Origin: Bacillus sp. FJAT-50079
Lineage (GTDB): Bacteria > Bacillota > Bacilli > Bacillales > Bacillaceae_C
Direction: 5' to 3'
Assembly (NCBI RefSeq): GCF_018343515.1
Contig: NZ_JAGYPD010000009.1
Span: 62,001-126,000 of the forward strand
Length of the DNA stretch: 64,000 bases
In this document: in pieces, positions 1-8,751 of the stretch
How the letters are laid out: each line of letters begins with the position of its first letter
Position numbering within the stretch: position 1 is the stretch's first letter
Made by a program: the position numbers and the translations under genes
The notes under the pieces: generated by a model
Seen by the model: only the letters and a program-made list of their open reading frames with translations
Told to the model about the DNA's origin: nothing
Databases searched by the model: none

Positions 1-717
1 AGCATCAGCTGAAGACTCGGCAAAGAAGCGATAGTTACCATCAGCGACTGTTATATGACCTGCTTTGTGTTTATGGAGGGGGTGTCAAAGTATTTTTTAT
101 CTTGGAAATTACACAATAGGCAATAAATTAATTCTAATCGGTTGACTATTGGTATTGTGTTTCTTTGATCATGTCAATTATGTCTAACATCTGCTCAAAA
201 GTGGCTTAACAAGTGTTAAGAAATAGCTAGTTTCTTTTGCACTAAGCGGAATTTTTAACATTCAAAGATGCGGGTAGAGTTATCCGAAATTTTAAATTAT
301 TTCCTAGACAGAATTTTACTGATCTATTATATTAATAAATAATGAAGGGGGGAATTGTGTCGAAAAATAGGACTTAACACTTAATGTAAAATTGAATCGA
401 TGAATTGAAATGAATTTTCAGTGATCTATTAAGTTAAATTAGTTATACAGCCAGCAGATAATAGCAAATCGCCCAAACTTTAATAAGATCCCTTAGATAC
501 ATCGATGGAAATACGATTTCCAATTATACAGGATGGGGAAATACTACAGGATTATACATAGATGAAGTGCATGGTTGATAGAAGGGACACAAATTTTTAA
601 TCCTAATTGTCCGCAATGACGGTTTATCGAAAGCGAAGCTGTTGAAGAAATTCATAAATTGTAAGCGAGTAGCAATGATAAATGAAGCTTTTTTAAGTTA
701 CATTATGGAGGGATCTT
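1..717. other. Left-edge region without an intact gene
   Basis: No intact gene is visible. On the minus strand positions ~100 to 1 stay open and read like protein (…AGHITVADGNYRFF…), but there is no start and it runs off the window. Around 505-664 the plus strand holds short protein-like stretches broken by stops (for example one ending EAVEEIHKL before a stop at ~662). I read these as decayed coding remnants that I cannot identify. The bases before 718 supply the ribosome binding site of the regulator gene. Confidence 0.4.
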
Positions 718-2121
718 GTGACAGATTTTCGTTCTTTAGTAAATATTTTGTCCAAAGTGATCGATCAGGCTTACGAGGGTATAGCTGTCGTGGATAAAGA
801 TGGCTATATTATTTATTTTAATGAGACTTATTGCCGTATTAAGGGAATTAAAAAAGAAGATGCCATTAAAAGGCATTGTACAGAGGTGATTGAAAATACG
901 AGGCTACATATTGTTCTTCAGACAGGTGTACCTGAAAGAGGCAAGCTACAAACGATCGCGGGACAAGAAATGATCGTACATCGAATCCCGATTTGGGAGA
1001 ATAATAAGGTAATTGCGGCGATCGGGATGCTTGTGTTTGAGGGAGTATCTGAACTTCATGAAATATTACAACGGATTGAAAATGAACGCAAGCAGGGAGT
1101 TGCTAATAACGATACTTTATCCATGAAACAAAATGAAAGTGCTTACTTTGGGTTTGAAAAAATAATTGGAAAAAGTGAAGCAATTGTAGAGACCAAGCGA
1201 CTCGCCCGCAGATCAGCCAAAACATTGGCTACTGTGCTCATTACCGGTGAGAGCGGGACGGGAAAAGAATTGTTTGCAAAGGCGATCCATAGTGCCAGTC
1301 CCTATCATAAAGGTAAAATTTTGAGCATAAATTGCGCAGCAATTCCTGAACATCTTTTGGAGGCGGAATTGTTTGGTTATGATGAAGGTGCTTTTACAGG
1401 GGCTAAAAAGGGTGGCAAGCCTGGAATGTTCGAGTTAGCCAATAATGGAACCTTATTTTTGGATGAAATTGGTGATATGCCGCTTCTGACGCAATCTAAA
1501 ATTTTGCGGGTATTACAGGAAAAGGAGGTTGTCCGAGTTGGTGGAGTAAAGGCATATCCAATCAACACTCGCTTTATAGCTGCTACGAATAAAGACCTTC
1601 TTGAAATGGTGAAGCAGAGGCAATTTCGAGAGGATTTATATTATCGGCTAAACATTATTCCAATTCGACTGCCACCATTGCGTGAGCGCAAAGGAGATAT
1701 TCCGCTTCTGCTTTCTCATTTGGTCGAGGAGGTTGTACGACGAAATCGACTGGAGCCGAAGCAATTTACAGCTCAGACGCTTACTCGATTTATTCAATAC
1801 GATTGGCCTGGAAATGTACGTGAAATGATGAATGTTGTAGAACAACTTATAAGTCTTGTGGAGGGAAGAAGTGTCACACCGGAGGATTTACCAAGCGAGT
1901 TTGCATATCTTGATGATGCCATAATAACAAAATCGAAAGTATCTTATATGCATAAGTTTCAGTCTATCCAATCTGAGCAAGATAATCTTGAAAATGATCA
2001 TGACCTGATTTTACAGGTATTGAGAGAGGAGAAAGGGAATAAAACAAAGGCTGCAAAACGATTAGGAATCCATCGATCAACGCTTTATGAAAAATTGAAG
2101 AAGATAAATCTGGTGGATTAG
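718..2121 (+). CDS. Sigma-54-dependent transcriptional activator (PAS-AAA+-Fis)
   Basis: A 467-residue enhancer-binding protein that would remodel RNA polymerase carrying sigma-54. In order: an N-terminal PAS sensor (about residues 10-110), an AAA+ core with Walker A GESGTGKE (177-184), the sigma-54 contact loop GAFTGA (224-229) and Walker B LFLDEIGD (246-253), then a C-terminal Fis-type helix-turn-helix (…KAAKRLGIHRSTLYEKLKK). There is no receiver domain, so the PAS domain probably senses a ligand directly, as in the RocR/AcoR type. The GTG start at 718 follows GGAGGG at good spacing. It sits directly upstream of a consensus -24/-12 promoter and a catabolic operon, so it is very likely the dedicated activator. 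The inducer is not predictable. Confidence 0.95.
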   Translation: MTDFRSLVNILSKVIDQAYEGIAVVDKDGYIIYFNETYCRIKGIKKEDAIKRHCTEVIENTRLHIVLQTGVPERGKLQTIAGQEMIVHRIPIWENNKVIAAIGMLVFEGVSELHEILQRIENERKQGVANNDTLSMKQNESAYFGFEKIIGKSEAIVETKRLARRSAKTLATVLITGESGTGKELFAKAIHSASPYHKGKILSINCAAIPEHLLEAELFGYDEGAFTGAKKGGKPGMFELANNGTLFLDEIGDMPLLTQSKILRVLQEKEVVRVGGVKAYPINTRFIAATNKDLLEMVKQRQFREDLYYRLNIIPIRLPPLRERKGDIPLLLSHLVEEVVRRNRLEPKQFTAQTLTRFIQYDWPGNVREMMNVVEQLISLVEGRSVTPEDLPSEFAYLDDAIITKSKVSYMHKFQSIQSEQDNLENDHDLILQVLREEKGNKTKAAKRLGIHRSTLYEKLKKINLVD

Positions 2122-2185
2122 TACTGAGCTAGATGATTCATCGCTGTGTAAGAATTTCTGTAATCAGCAACATTTGGCAGTATTT

Positions 2186-2249
2186 CCGACAGTAGAGACA
2201 CTAGCTATCCGACATTTTTATCCGACAGTCACCCGACAATGATCCGACA
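2186..2249. promoter_or_regulatory. Cluster of five CCGACA direct repeats (candidate activator sites)
   Basis: CCGACA occurs at 2186, 2209, 2222, 2233 and 2244. The last four are spaced 13, 11 and 11 bp, close to one helical turn. The cluster lies 50-115 bp upstream of the sigma-54 promoter at 2298, where enhancer sites for the regulator at 718-2121 would be expected. The function is inferred from position and repetition only. Confidence 0.45.
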
Positions 2250-2284
2250 CCTTCCAGCAACAATGTTGCTGGAAGGTGTTTTTT
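2247..2284 (+). terminator. Rho-independent terminator after the regulator gene
   Basis: A perfect 15-bp stem (2247-2261 with 2265-2279), a 3-nt loop and a run of T. It insulates the regulator gene from the operon promoter just downstream. Confidence 0.9.
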
Positions 2285-2297
2285 AGTGTCTAAAAAG

Positions 2298-2314
2298 TTG
2301 GCACAAATCTTGCA
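2298..2314 (+). promoter_or_regulatory. Sigma-54 (-24/-12) promoter of the catabolic operon
   Basis: TTGGCAC, five bases, TTGCA: the -24 GG (2300-2301) and -12 GC (2312-2313) have the required 10 bases between them. This matches the RpoN/SigL consensus and fits the adjacent sigma-54 activator. It lies about 55 bp before the alcohol dehydrogenase start. Confidence 0.92.
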
Positions 2315-2368
2315 ATATTATACTTACAAGAGCTTAAAACTGAATATTTACAAAAAGGTGGATGATTC

Positions 2369-3562
2369 ATGCAGCAGATTTATCGATTTCAACCACTACA
2401 AACCGTTTTTTATGGTAACGGTTCTATTAGGAAGCTAGGTGAGTTGGCACGAAAATATGGAACAAAAGCAATGATCATCAGTGACAGCATAATGGAGGGA
2501 TTAGGATATGTAAATGAATGCAAAGAGATTCTAGATAGAGTGAATATTCGTTCCTCATTATATTTAGGAGTGAATTCGGAACCTACCGATCACTATGTGA
2601 AAGAATCTTTAGCGCAATTAATAGAAGAGAAGTGTGATTTGGTTATATCCATCGGGGGTGGCAGTTGTATTGACACAGCTAAGGCGATTTCGATTCTTGC
2701 CACGAATCCGGGGTATATTGGTGAGTTTATTGGGTCAGCAAGAATTGCTGAGCAAACACCACTTCCGCATATTGCGATTCCGACAACGGCAGGCACAGGC
2801 TCTGAGGCTACAGATGTAACTGTTATTTCAGCAATGAAGACCGATGTAAAAATGATGATTAAACAGCCGGCCTTTTTACCAGTTGCTGCAATCGTTGACC
2901 CATTACTAACGATGTCTGCACCCAAAAGTGTAACGGCCGCAACTGGGTTAGATGCGTTGACCCATGCAATTGAGGCTTATATTTCCACCAAAGCACAGCC
3001 GTTAACAGATATGTTTGCAATTGCTGCTATGGAAAATATCATTCCGGCGATTAAAACGGTGTATAAAAATGGCGATGATCATGATGCAAGGGGAAAAATG
3101 GCGCTAGGGTCGATGCTCGCAGGTATTGCATTTTCCAATTCGTCGGTTTGTCTTGTACATGGAATGTCTAGACCAATTGGCGCATTGTTCCACGTCCCAC
3201 ATGGAATGTCCAATGCGATGCTACTTCCAGTTGTTCTAGAATACAGCATGGAGCATTGTATTGATCGTTTGGCAGTCATAGGGAAAATGTTTGCGGATGA
3301 GGATGCTAGAGGAGTGGTTAGAGATTTTGCAAATCTGGCAGTGGAAAAAATAAAGGAGTTGACGGCGTATTTAAACATTCCAAATCCGAAGGAATGGGGA
3401 ATTGAAGATAGCGTTTACCAACAGGCGTTACCAAAGATGGCACGGGATGCGTTGGCTAGCGGCAGTCCGCAAAATAATCCGCGGGTTCCGACTACGGAAG
3501 AGATCATCGAATTGTATAAGCTTTGTTATTCCTATAATTTTACTAAAAAGGTCAACAATTAA
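2369..3562 (+). CDS. Iron-containing (group III) alcohol dehydrogenase
   Basis: A 397-residue, full-length Fe-ADH family enzyme that interconverts an alcohol and an aldehyde with NAD(P). Visible features are the nucleotide-binding GGGSCIDTAK (about 95-105), the family segment PTTAGTGSEAT, and metal-ligand segments containing HAIEAY and the later HGMSRP…FHVPHG histidines. It is the first gene after the sigma-54 promoter and is followed 12 bp later by a semialdehyde dehydrogenase, so it probably oxidises a hydroxy acid to the aldehyde that the next enzyme uses. Members differ in substrate (1,3-propanediol, hydroxybutyrate, lactaldehyde), and the sequence alone does not decide. Confidence 0.93.
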   Translation: MQQIYRFQPLQTVFYGNGSIRKLGELARKYGTKAMIISDSIMEGLGYVNECKEILDRVNIRSSLYLGVNSEPTDHYVKESLAQLIEEKCDLVISIGGGSCIDTAKAISILATNPGYIGEFIGSARIAEQTPLPHIAIPTTAGTGSEATDVTVISAMKTDVKMMIKQPAFLPVAAIVDPLLTMSAPKSVTAATGLDALTHAIEAYISTKAQPLTDMFAIAAMENIIPAIKTVYKNGDDHDARGKMALGSMLAGIAFSNSSVCLVHGMSRPIGALFHVPHGMSNAMLLPVVLEYSMEHCIDRLAVIGKMFADEDARGVVRDFANLAVEKIKELTAYLNIPNPKEWGIEDSVYQQALPKMARDALASGSPQNNPRVPTTEEIIELYKLCYSYNFTKKVNN

Positions 3563-3574
3563 GGAGGGAAAACG

Positions 3575-5035
3575 GTGGTTACAGCTACGGAGCAACAACT
3601 GCAAAATTTTATTAATGGTAATTGGATAAGTGCGGAATCTGAGGAAAAGGAGCCTGTATTTAATCCCGCGACAGGAGAGGTATTGGCCTATGTTCCGCTT
3701 TCAAGCAAAAGTGATGTAGATGCTGCGGTACACGCGGCAAAAGAGGCATTTAAGACTTGGAGCCAAACGCCGGTTCCTAGGAGAGCAAGAATTTTGTTCA
3801 AATATCATCAGCTCATCTTGGAGCATTATGAGGATCTGGCAAAGCTGATCACAAAGGAAAATGGAAAAAATCTAGAGGAAGCAAGAGGAGAAGTGCTTCG
3901 TGGTCTGGAATGTGTTGAATTTGCCGCAGGTGCCCCGACCTTGATGATGGGCTCCGTATTGCCGGATATTGCGACAAAAATGGAGTCTGCCATGTATCAC
4001 TATCCGATTGGGGTTGTAGGGGGAATCACCCCATTTAACTTTCCGATGATGGTACCTTGTTGGATGTTTCCGTTAGCGATAGCATGTGGAAATACATTCG
4101 TACTCAAGCCTTCCGAGCGTACACCTCTATTGGCGGCAAGATTAGTAGATCTATTTATGGAAGCGGGTCTTCCTAAAGGTGTGCTGAATCTCGTCAATGG
4201 CGGCCACGATGTAGTTAATGGCTTGTTAGAGCATGGCGAGGTAAAAGCAATTTCATTCGTAGGTTCACAACCTGTTGCCGAATATGTATATAAAACGGCC
4301 GCGGCTTATGGTAAACGTGTACAGGCCTTGGCTGGTGCTAAAAATCACTCGATCGTACTTAAGGACTGCAATCTTGACAAGGCAGTGCAAGGTATTTTAA
4401 CTGCTGCCTTCGGAAGCGCGGGCGAGCGATGTATGGCGAGTTCCGTTGTTACGGTTGAAGAAAGCATAGCGGATTTATTTGTAGAAAAGCTTGTGGATGA
4501 AGCCGACAAGTTGAAGATAGGTAATGGACTCAAAGAAGATGTATTTCTTGGACCGGTTATTCGACAAACGCATCTGGAACGGACAAAAAGATATATCGAA
4601 ATTGGTGTAGAAGAGAAAGCTGAGCTAATCCGTGATGGAAGGAAAGATGTACAGGAGGATGAACAAGGCTATTTCCTCGGACCGACAATCTTTGATCATG
4701 TTAACCCTGAAATGAAAATTTGGCAGGATGAAATTTTTGCACCAGTGCTTAGCATCGTGCGTGTAAAAAACTTAGATGAAGCCATTCAGATTGCTAATAA
4801 ATCAGATTTTGCAAATGGAGCAGTTATTTATACAGAGAGCGGTAAGGCAGTGCGCCAATTTAGAGAGACGATCGATGCGGGCATGCTTGGTGTTAATGTT
4901 AACATTCCTGCCCCAATGGCGTTTTTCCCATTCTCCGGTTGGAAGAAATCATTTTACGGTGACTTGCATGCGAATGGAAAAGACGGAGTGAAATTTTACA
5001 CACGTAAGAAGATGATCACGAGCCGCTGGTTGTAA
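3575..5035 (+). CDS. CoA-acylating methylmalonate-semialdehyde dehydrogenase family protein
   Basis: A 486-residue aldehyde dehydrogenase of the MmsA/IolA type. The catalytic cysteine is Cys286 in GERCMA. The segment GAKNH replaces the usual ELGGK motif, which is characteristic of the methylmalonate-semialdehyde branch that lacks the general-base Glu and transfers the acyl group to CoA. NFPMMVP and [10 protein letters not shown] are also typical. The GTG start follows AAGGAGGG. The expected reaction is (methyl)malonate semialdehyde to propionyl- or acetyl-CoA plus CO2. It probably feeds the operon's product into central metabolism. The substrate is inferred from family only. Confidence 0.88.
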   Translation: MVTATEQQLQNFINGNWISAESEEKEPVFNPATGEVLAYVPLSSKSDVDAAVHAAKEAFKTWSQTPVPRRARILFKYHQLILEHYEDLAKLITKENGKNLEEARGEVLRGLECVEFAAGAPTLMMGSVLPDIATKMESAMYHYPIGVVGGITPFNFPMMVPCWMFPLAIACGNTFVLKPSERTPLLAARLVDLFMEAGLPKGVLNLVNGGHDVVNGLLEHGEVKAISFVGSQPVAEYVYKTAAAYGKRVQALAGAKNHSIVLKDCNLDKAVQGILTAAFGSAGERCMASSVVTVEESIADLFVEKLVDEADKLKIGNGLKEDVFLGPVIRQTHLERTKRYIEIGVEEKAELIRDGRKDVQEDEQGYFLGPTIFDHVNPEMKIWQDEIFAPVLSIVRVKNLDEAIQIANKSDFANGAVIYTESGKAVRQFRETIDAGMLGVNVNIPAPMAFFPFSGWKKSFYGDLHANGKDGVKFYTRKKMITSRWL

Positions 5036-5062
5036 ATAAATCTGGGAAGGTAGGGATAAAAT

Positions 5063-5590
5063 TTGATTCGTGAGGGTAGATGTTGGAAAGTCAGCAACGA
5101 GGTGCCGATCGACGGTGCATTGTTAGAGCTGAAGTATGTTCACATGAGACTTAATGATCCGGATGAAATCGCAAAGCATGTCCTTGCAGCCATCAAGCCC
5201 GAATTTAGTAAGGAGTGTCAGCCAGGGGATATCTTGATTGCTGGAACGCGTTTTGGACACGGTAATCCGCATGCACAGGCCTTCAAAGGGATGTATGCAT
5301 TAGGCATTGGAGTTGCTGCGGAATGGATGACTCGCGGTGCATATCGGAATTGTGTGATTGCAGGTGTCCCTTTTTTACCGGAATGTCCAGGCATTACAGA
5401 GTTATGCTCTGAAGGGGATCGTATTAGAATCGATTATTCTACCGGTTTGTTTGAGAACCTGACGACAGGTGCTTCAGCAAGTTATCAGCCCATTCCAGCG
5501 AAATTAAGAGAAATGATTCAGCTAGGAGGTTCAGGGAAGTATTGGACACAAAAGTTACAAACAGGGGGGACTGATGAGTGGAAATTTTAG
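5063..5590 (+). CDS. LeuD-like aconitase-family small (swivel) subunit, divergent
   Basis: A 175-residue protein resembling the small subunit of 3-isopropylmalate dehydratase, which forms the swivel half of a two-subunit hydro-lyase. The fold signature GDILIAGTRFGHGN (about 55-68) and the following helix are clear. However, the usual active-site string with SSREHA is replaced by NPHAQA, so the normal catalytic Ser and substrate-binding Arg are absent. This argues against leucine biosynthesis and for another substrate. It starts at TTG 5063 after a GGAAGG/TAGGG site, and its end overlaps the next gene by 13 bp. The partner is the LeuC-like gene two positions on. Confidence 0.78.
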   Translation: MIREGRCWKVSNEVPIDGALLELKYVHMRLNDPDEIAKHVLAAIKPEFSKECQPGDILIAGTRFGHGNPHAQAFKGMYALGIGVAAEWMTRGAYRNCVIAGVPFLPECPGITELCSEGDRIRIDYSTGLFENLTTGASASYQPIPAKLREMIQLGGSGKYWTQKLQTGGTDEWKF

Positions 5591-6600
5591 TCATGGGTGC
5601 GGGTACAGTTGGTAGTATTATCGGGGGATATCTCACAGGTAGCGGATACAATGTGTTACTTGCTGATGGTTGGCAAGTCAATGTAGAAGTTCTGAATCAG
5701 AAGGGCCTAAAGGTATCTGGGACACGGGGAGAGCATTCCTTTCCGGTAAAGGCTGTTCTTTATGAAGAGCTCAAGGGGCTGAATAGAAAATTCGACCTGA
5801 TATTTATTAGTGTGAAATCATATGATACCGCCGCATCTTTGGAAGCCATCCGCCCATTAATGGGACCGGAAACGATTGTAATCTCTACACAAAATGGGAT
5901 TAATGAAGAGATGATTGCAGCTACAATTGGATCACAACATGTAATCGGTGCGGTGACTGAAATGAGCGGCTTTATGGGAGCACCTGGGGAAGTAGTGGAG
6001 ACACGCATGGGTGGAGGTTTTGTCATTGGTGAGCTAGATGGACAAATGACATCCCGCGTCAATGATATTGCTTCTATTATGGCGGGAACAGGTCAAATTC
6101 AAATATCAGAAAATGTGTTAGGGCTGTTGTGGTCTAAGCTTCTCTGGAACAGTATGATGAATCCAGTTACAGCAATTAGCGGGTTGGGCACTGGTCGAAT
6201 TCTACAAAATGATCTATTTCGAAAAATTGCACTAGAGATAGGCAAGGAAGGTTATACCGTCAGTAATAAAAGGAATATCCATTTAGAACCATTGACACTA
6301 ATGGGGATCGACCCGAGAAGATTTAATCCGGGGCGACCGAAGGACGTGCAGTTAGAGTACGAATCGCTCAAGCAACTGCCGGAGCCCCTCGATAAAATGC
6401 CGTCCATGGCCCAAGATATTAAAAACGGTCGAAAAACTGAGATCGATTTTATTAATGGCTTTATCGTCGAAGCTGGAAAAATATTACGAATTCCAACACC
6501 GATTAATGAAGAGGTTGTCAGCATCATGCATGAGGTGGAATCGAAACGTCTAGTTCCCTCCACTCAAATATTGGATCAGTTGGCTAGCAAGTATTTGTAA
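5578..6600 (+). CDS. Ketopantoate reductase (ApbA/PanE) family oxidoreductase
   Basis: A 340-residue NAD(P)-dependent 2-hydroxyacid/2-ketoacid oxidoreductase. The N-terminus has a Rossmann GAGTVGSIIGGYL (about residues 7-19), the middle has SVKSYDT, and the second domain carries LLWSKLLWNSMMNPVTAI, the family's catalytic-Lys helix, then a conserved C-terminal …PSMAQDIKNGRKTEIDFINGF. Inside this catabolic operon it is unlikely to be the pantothenate enzyme. It probably oxidises or reduces a branched 2-hydroxy acid. The GTG start overlaps the LeuD-like gene, which suggests translational coupling of the reductase to the hydro-lyase. Confidence 0.85.
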   Translation: MEILVMGAGTVGSIIGGYLTGSGYNVLLADGWQVNVEVLNQKGLKVSGTRGEHSFPVKAVLYEELKGLNRKFDLIFISVKSYDTAASLEAIRPLMGPETIVISTQNGINEEMIAATIGSQHVIGAVTEMSGFMGAPGEVVETRMGGGFVIGELDGQMTSRVNDIASIMAGTGQIQISENVLGLLWSKLLWNSMMNPVTAISGLGTGRILQNDLFRKIALEIGKEGYTVSNKRNIHLEPLTLMGIDPRRFNPGRPKDVQLEYESLKQLPEPLDKMPSMAQDIKNGRKTEIDFINGFIVEAGKILRIPTPINEEVVSIMHEVESKRLVPSTQILDQLASKYL

Positions 6601-6627
6601 CGATTTTCTATAAAGGAGGTATTGTGA

Positions 6628-7893
6628 GTGGGAAAAGGACAAACATTGGCGCAAAAGATATTGGCAAGGCATGTAGACCGGGAAAGAGTAGAAATTGGAG
6701 AGGTTATTTTTCCGAAATTTGATTTCTACATTTGTCAAGAAATGCCTTTCCCTGAATTTTGGAAGGAAACCGAAAGTATGGGAGTTACAGAATTGGCAAA
6801 TCCGGATCGCATGATTATTGTAGCAGACCATGAGGTACCTGTTCTAAGCATGAAAGGTCGAAATCGTTGGACACGAACGTTAGAGTTAATTGATCAATTG
6901 CGGATCAAACATGTGTTTAAACCAGGAAATGCAGGCATCCAACATTTGCTATTGCCAGAAAAAGGATTCATTTTGCCGGGCCATCTGACTTGTAGTTTTG
7001 ATGTACATGCGCTCAATTTCGGCGCATTAGGCTGCTATCCCTTCACCGCCGTTTATGAATTTCCCGCAGTCATGGCGACAGGGACAATTTGGTTGACCGT
7101 TCCTGAAACGATCTTGGTTCATTTAGATGGTAAGCTTCCTTATGGTTGCGGCATTCGTGATTTGGCGTTGTGTGTGATCGGAATGATCGATGCGAAAATG
7201 GCCGATTCCCGTGCTATTCAGTTTACAGGTAGCGGTGTATCAGAGCTATCAGTAAATGAGCGGATGATCTTATGTGGTGTAATGACCGAGCTTGGTGTGG
7301 AAACAACATTGATTGAGCCTGATGAAAAGGTGTTTGACTACGTGGAAAAAGTCGCCGTAGAGCCATTTGTGCCACTGTATGGGGACAAGGATGCTAGTTA
7401 TGCAGCCGAATATCATATTGATCTCGGTGAGCTGGAACCAATGATTGCGAAGCCGCCAAACCCGGACAATGTCGTACCGCTTCATGAGGTGGCAGGGCTC
7501 AATATCAACTCCGCATATATTGGTAGCTGCCAATCAGGTACGATCGAAGAGCTACGTGCCGCTGCCGAAATTTTAAAGGGACGCAAGGTTCATCCGGATG
7601 TCCCCTTGCTGATTGTTCCAAGCACACAAGAGACCTATCGACAGGCCGCAGAAGAGGGCCTGGTCGAAGTATTTGCAGCTGCAAATGCGATGATGCTTGG
7701 TCCAACCTGTTCGCCTTGCTTCGGTATGGTATTCCAAATGGAGAAAGGGGAGGTGCGCATTACGACGGCAACGCGTAATGATCGCGGTCGAATGGGTAGT
7801 CTAGAATCAGATATTTATTTGGCGGGTGCAAGTGTAGTCGCTGCCTCGGCAGTTATGGGAAAAGTTACAGATCCACAAGAGCTAATGGTATAG
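6628..7893 (+). CDS. LeuC-like aconitase-family large (Fe-S) subunit, divergent
   Basis: A 421-residue relative of 3-isopropylmalate dehydratase large subunit. Three cysteines fit the [4Fe-4S] ligands: Cys301 in GSCQSG and Cys361/Cys364 in PTCSPC. The segment FPAVMATGTIWLTVPET is also typical of the family. The normally invariant GDSHT string is degenerate here (PGHLTCSFDVHA), matching the loss of the Ser/Arg motif in the LeuD-like partner. The pair therefore probably forms a hydratase or isomerase of altered specificity. The LeuC-like gene is separated from its small subunit by the ApbA-type gene, an unusual order. It would act in the cytoplasm and be oxygen-sensitive. Confidence 0.8.
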   Translation: MGKGQTLAQKILARHVDRERVEIGEVIFPKFDFYICQEMPFPEFWKETESMGVTELANPDRMIIVADHEVPVLSMKGRNRWTRTLELIDQLRIKHVFKPGNAGIQHLLLPEKGFILPGHLTCSFDVHALNFGALGCYPFTAVYEFPAVMATGTIWLTVPETILVHLDGKLPYGCGIRDLALCVIGMIDAKMADSRAIQFTGSGVSELSVNERMILCGVMTELGVETTLIEPDEKVFDYVEKVAVEPFVPLYGDKDASYAAEYHIDLGELEPMIAKPPNPDNVVPLHEVAGLNINSAYIGSCQSGTIEELRAAAEILKGRKVHPDVPLLIVPSTQETYRQAAEEGLVEVFAAANAMMLGPTCSPCFGMVFQMEKGEVRITTATRNDRGRMGSLESDIYLAGASVVAASAVMGKVTDPQELMV

Positions 7894-7918
7894 CGGTTAC
7901 AACGAAGGGGGAGATCGT

Positions 7919-8692
7919 ATGGCATTAGAAATTAGAATTATAAATACGGGCGATGTAGAGCTAGATGCAAGCCGCAATGTTTTTGGCCACAATCCTGGCA
8001 CACTTACTAAGGTTCCGGTCTATTCATTCCTTATTTTAGGCGGAGAGAAGCCGATTCTTGTTGATACTGGATTCCATAGTCCGGAAGTCATGGCTCCACG
8101 AGGCTGTAAGGCATATCAAACGGAGGAACAAAAGCTGATAAATCAATTGCAGAAATATGGGCTTAAACCAAGCGATATCGGATACCTTATCCATACACAT
8201 TGCCATATTGACCATACTGGTAGGGATATTGATTTTCCCGATTCTGTTATTGTTATGCAACGTAGGGAAATGGAAACATCTGTAACAGGGCTAATGGGGG
8301 GGGTCTATCGCTATGAAGATATCGCTTATCTTTTGAAGAGAGTGTACCAACCAGGTTCAGTTTGGATGCTTGATGGCGACTTAAGCGGGCCGCAAACGAT
8401 TATCCCAGGCGTGAAATGTGTGTTTGCCCGCGGGCATAGCGAGGGCAGCCAATTCATCTATGTGGAAACTTCCAAAGGCACTGCTGTCATCTGTGGAGAT
8501 GTAATTTATAATATTGAACTTCAAACCCAGCATTATCGCAAAATTACAGGAAATTATTGGCCAAGCGGTAATCATGTCTGGACGAAGAAGGATGAGGTTG
8601 CTGCGATTGCCAAACTTGTTGAAGACGCAGATTATCTACTTCCATCTCATGATTATGCCGTCATGGAGAAATACGGGGATCGAATTATATAA
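7919..8692 (+). CDS. Metallo-beta-lactamase-fold hydrolase, AHL-lactonase-like
   Basis: A 257-residue MBL-fold enzyme. The di-zinc motif HxHxDH appears as H94-C-H96-I-D98-H99, followed by a later GHSEGSQ histidine, the metal-bridging Asp in VICGDVIYN and a C-terminal PSHD histidine. The layout resembles N-acyl-homoserine lactonases (AiiA/AhlD/AttM). In this operon the natural role is more likely opening of a lactone intermediate than quorum quenching, as with AttM in gamma-butyrolactone catabolism. No signal peptide is seen, so it is cytoplasmic. The start has GGGGGAG upstream. Confidence 0.85.
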   Translation: MALEIRIINTGDVELDASRNVFGHNPGTLTKVPVYSFLILGGEKPILVDTGFHSPEVMAPRGCKAYQTEEQKLINQLQKYGLKPSDIGYLIHTHCHIDHTGRDIDFPDSVIVMQRREMETSVTGLMGGVYRYEDIAYLLKRVYQPGSVWMLDGDLSGPQTIIPGVKCVFARGHSEGSQFIYVETSKGTAVICGDVIYNIELQTQHYRKITGNYWPSGNHVWTKKDEVAAIAKLVEDADYLLPSHDYAVMEKYGDRII

Positions 8693-8751
8693 CCCTATCT
8701 ATATAGCAATTCAAATTACTATAACTTTAGACTATTGGGAGGTCGCCTGAA

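Noticed and set aside
1-173. Transposase C-terminus at the left edge (plus-strand open frame)
   Set aside because: The opposite strand reads more like protein, neither has a start, and no family motif is recognisable.
5578-6600. panE for pantothenate biosynthesis
   Set aside because: It is coupled to LeuCD-like genes in a sigma-54 catabolic operon with no pantothenate genes nearby, so only the family name is justified.
7919-8692. Dedicated quorum-quenching lactonase
   Set aside because: The fold fits, but its place inside a catabolic operon with an importer makes a metabolic lactone the simpler substrate; sequence alone cannot decide.
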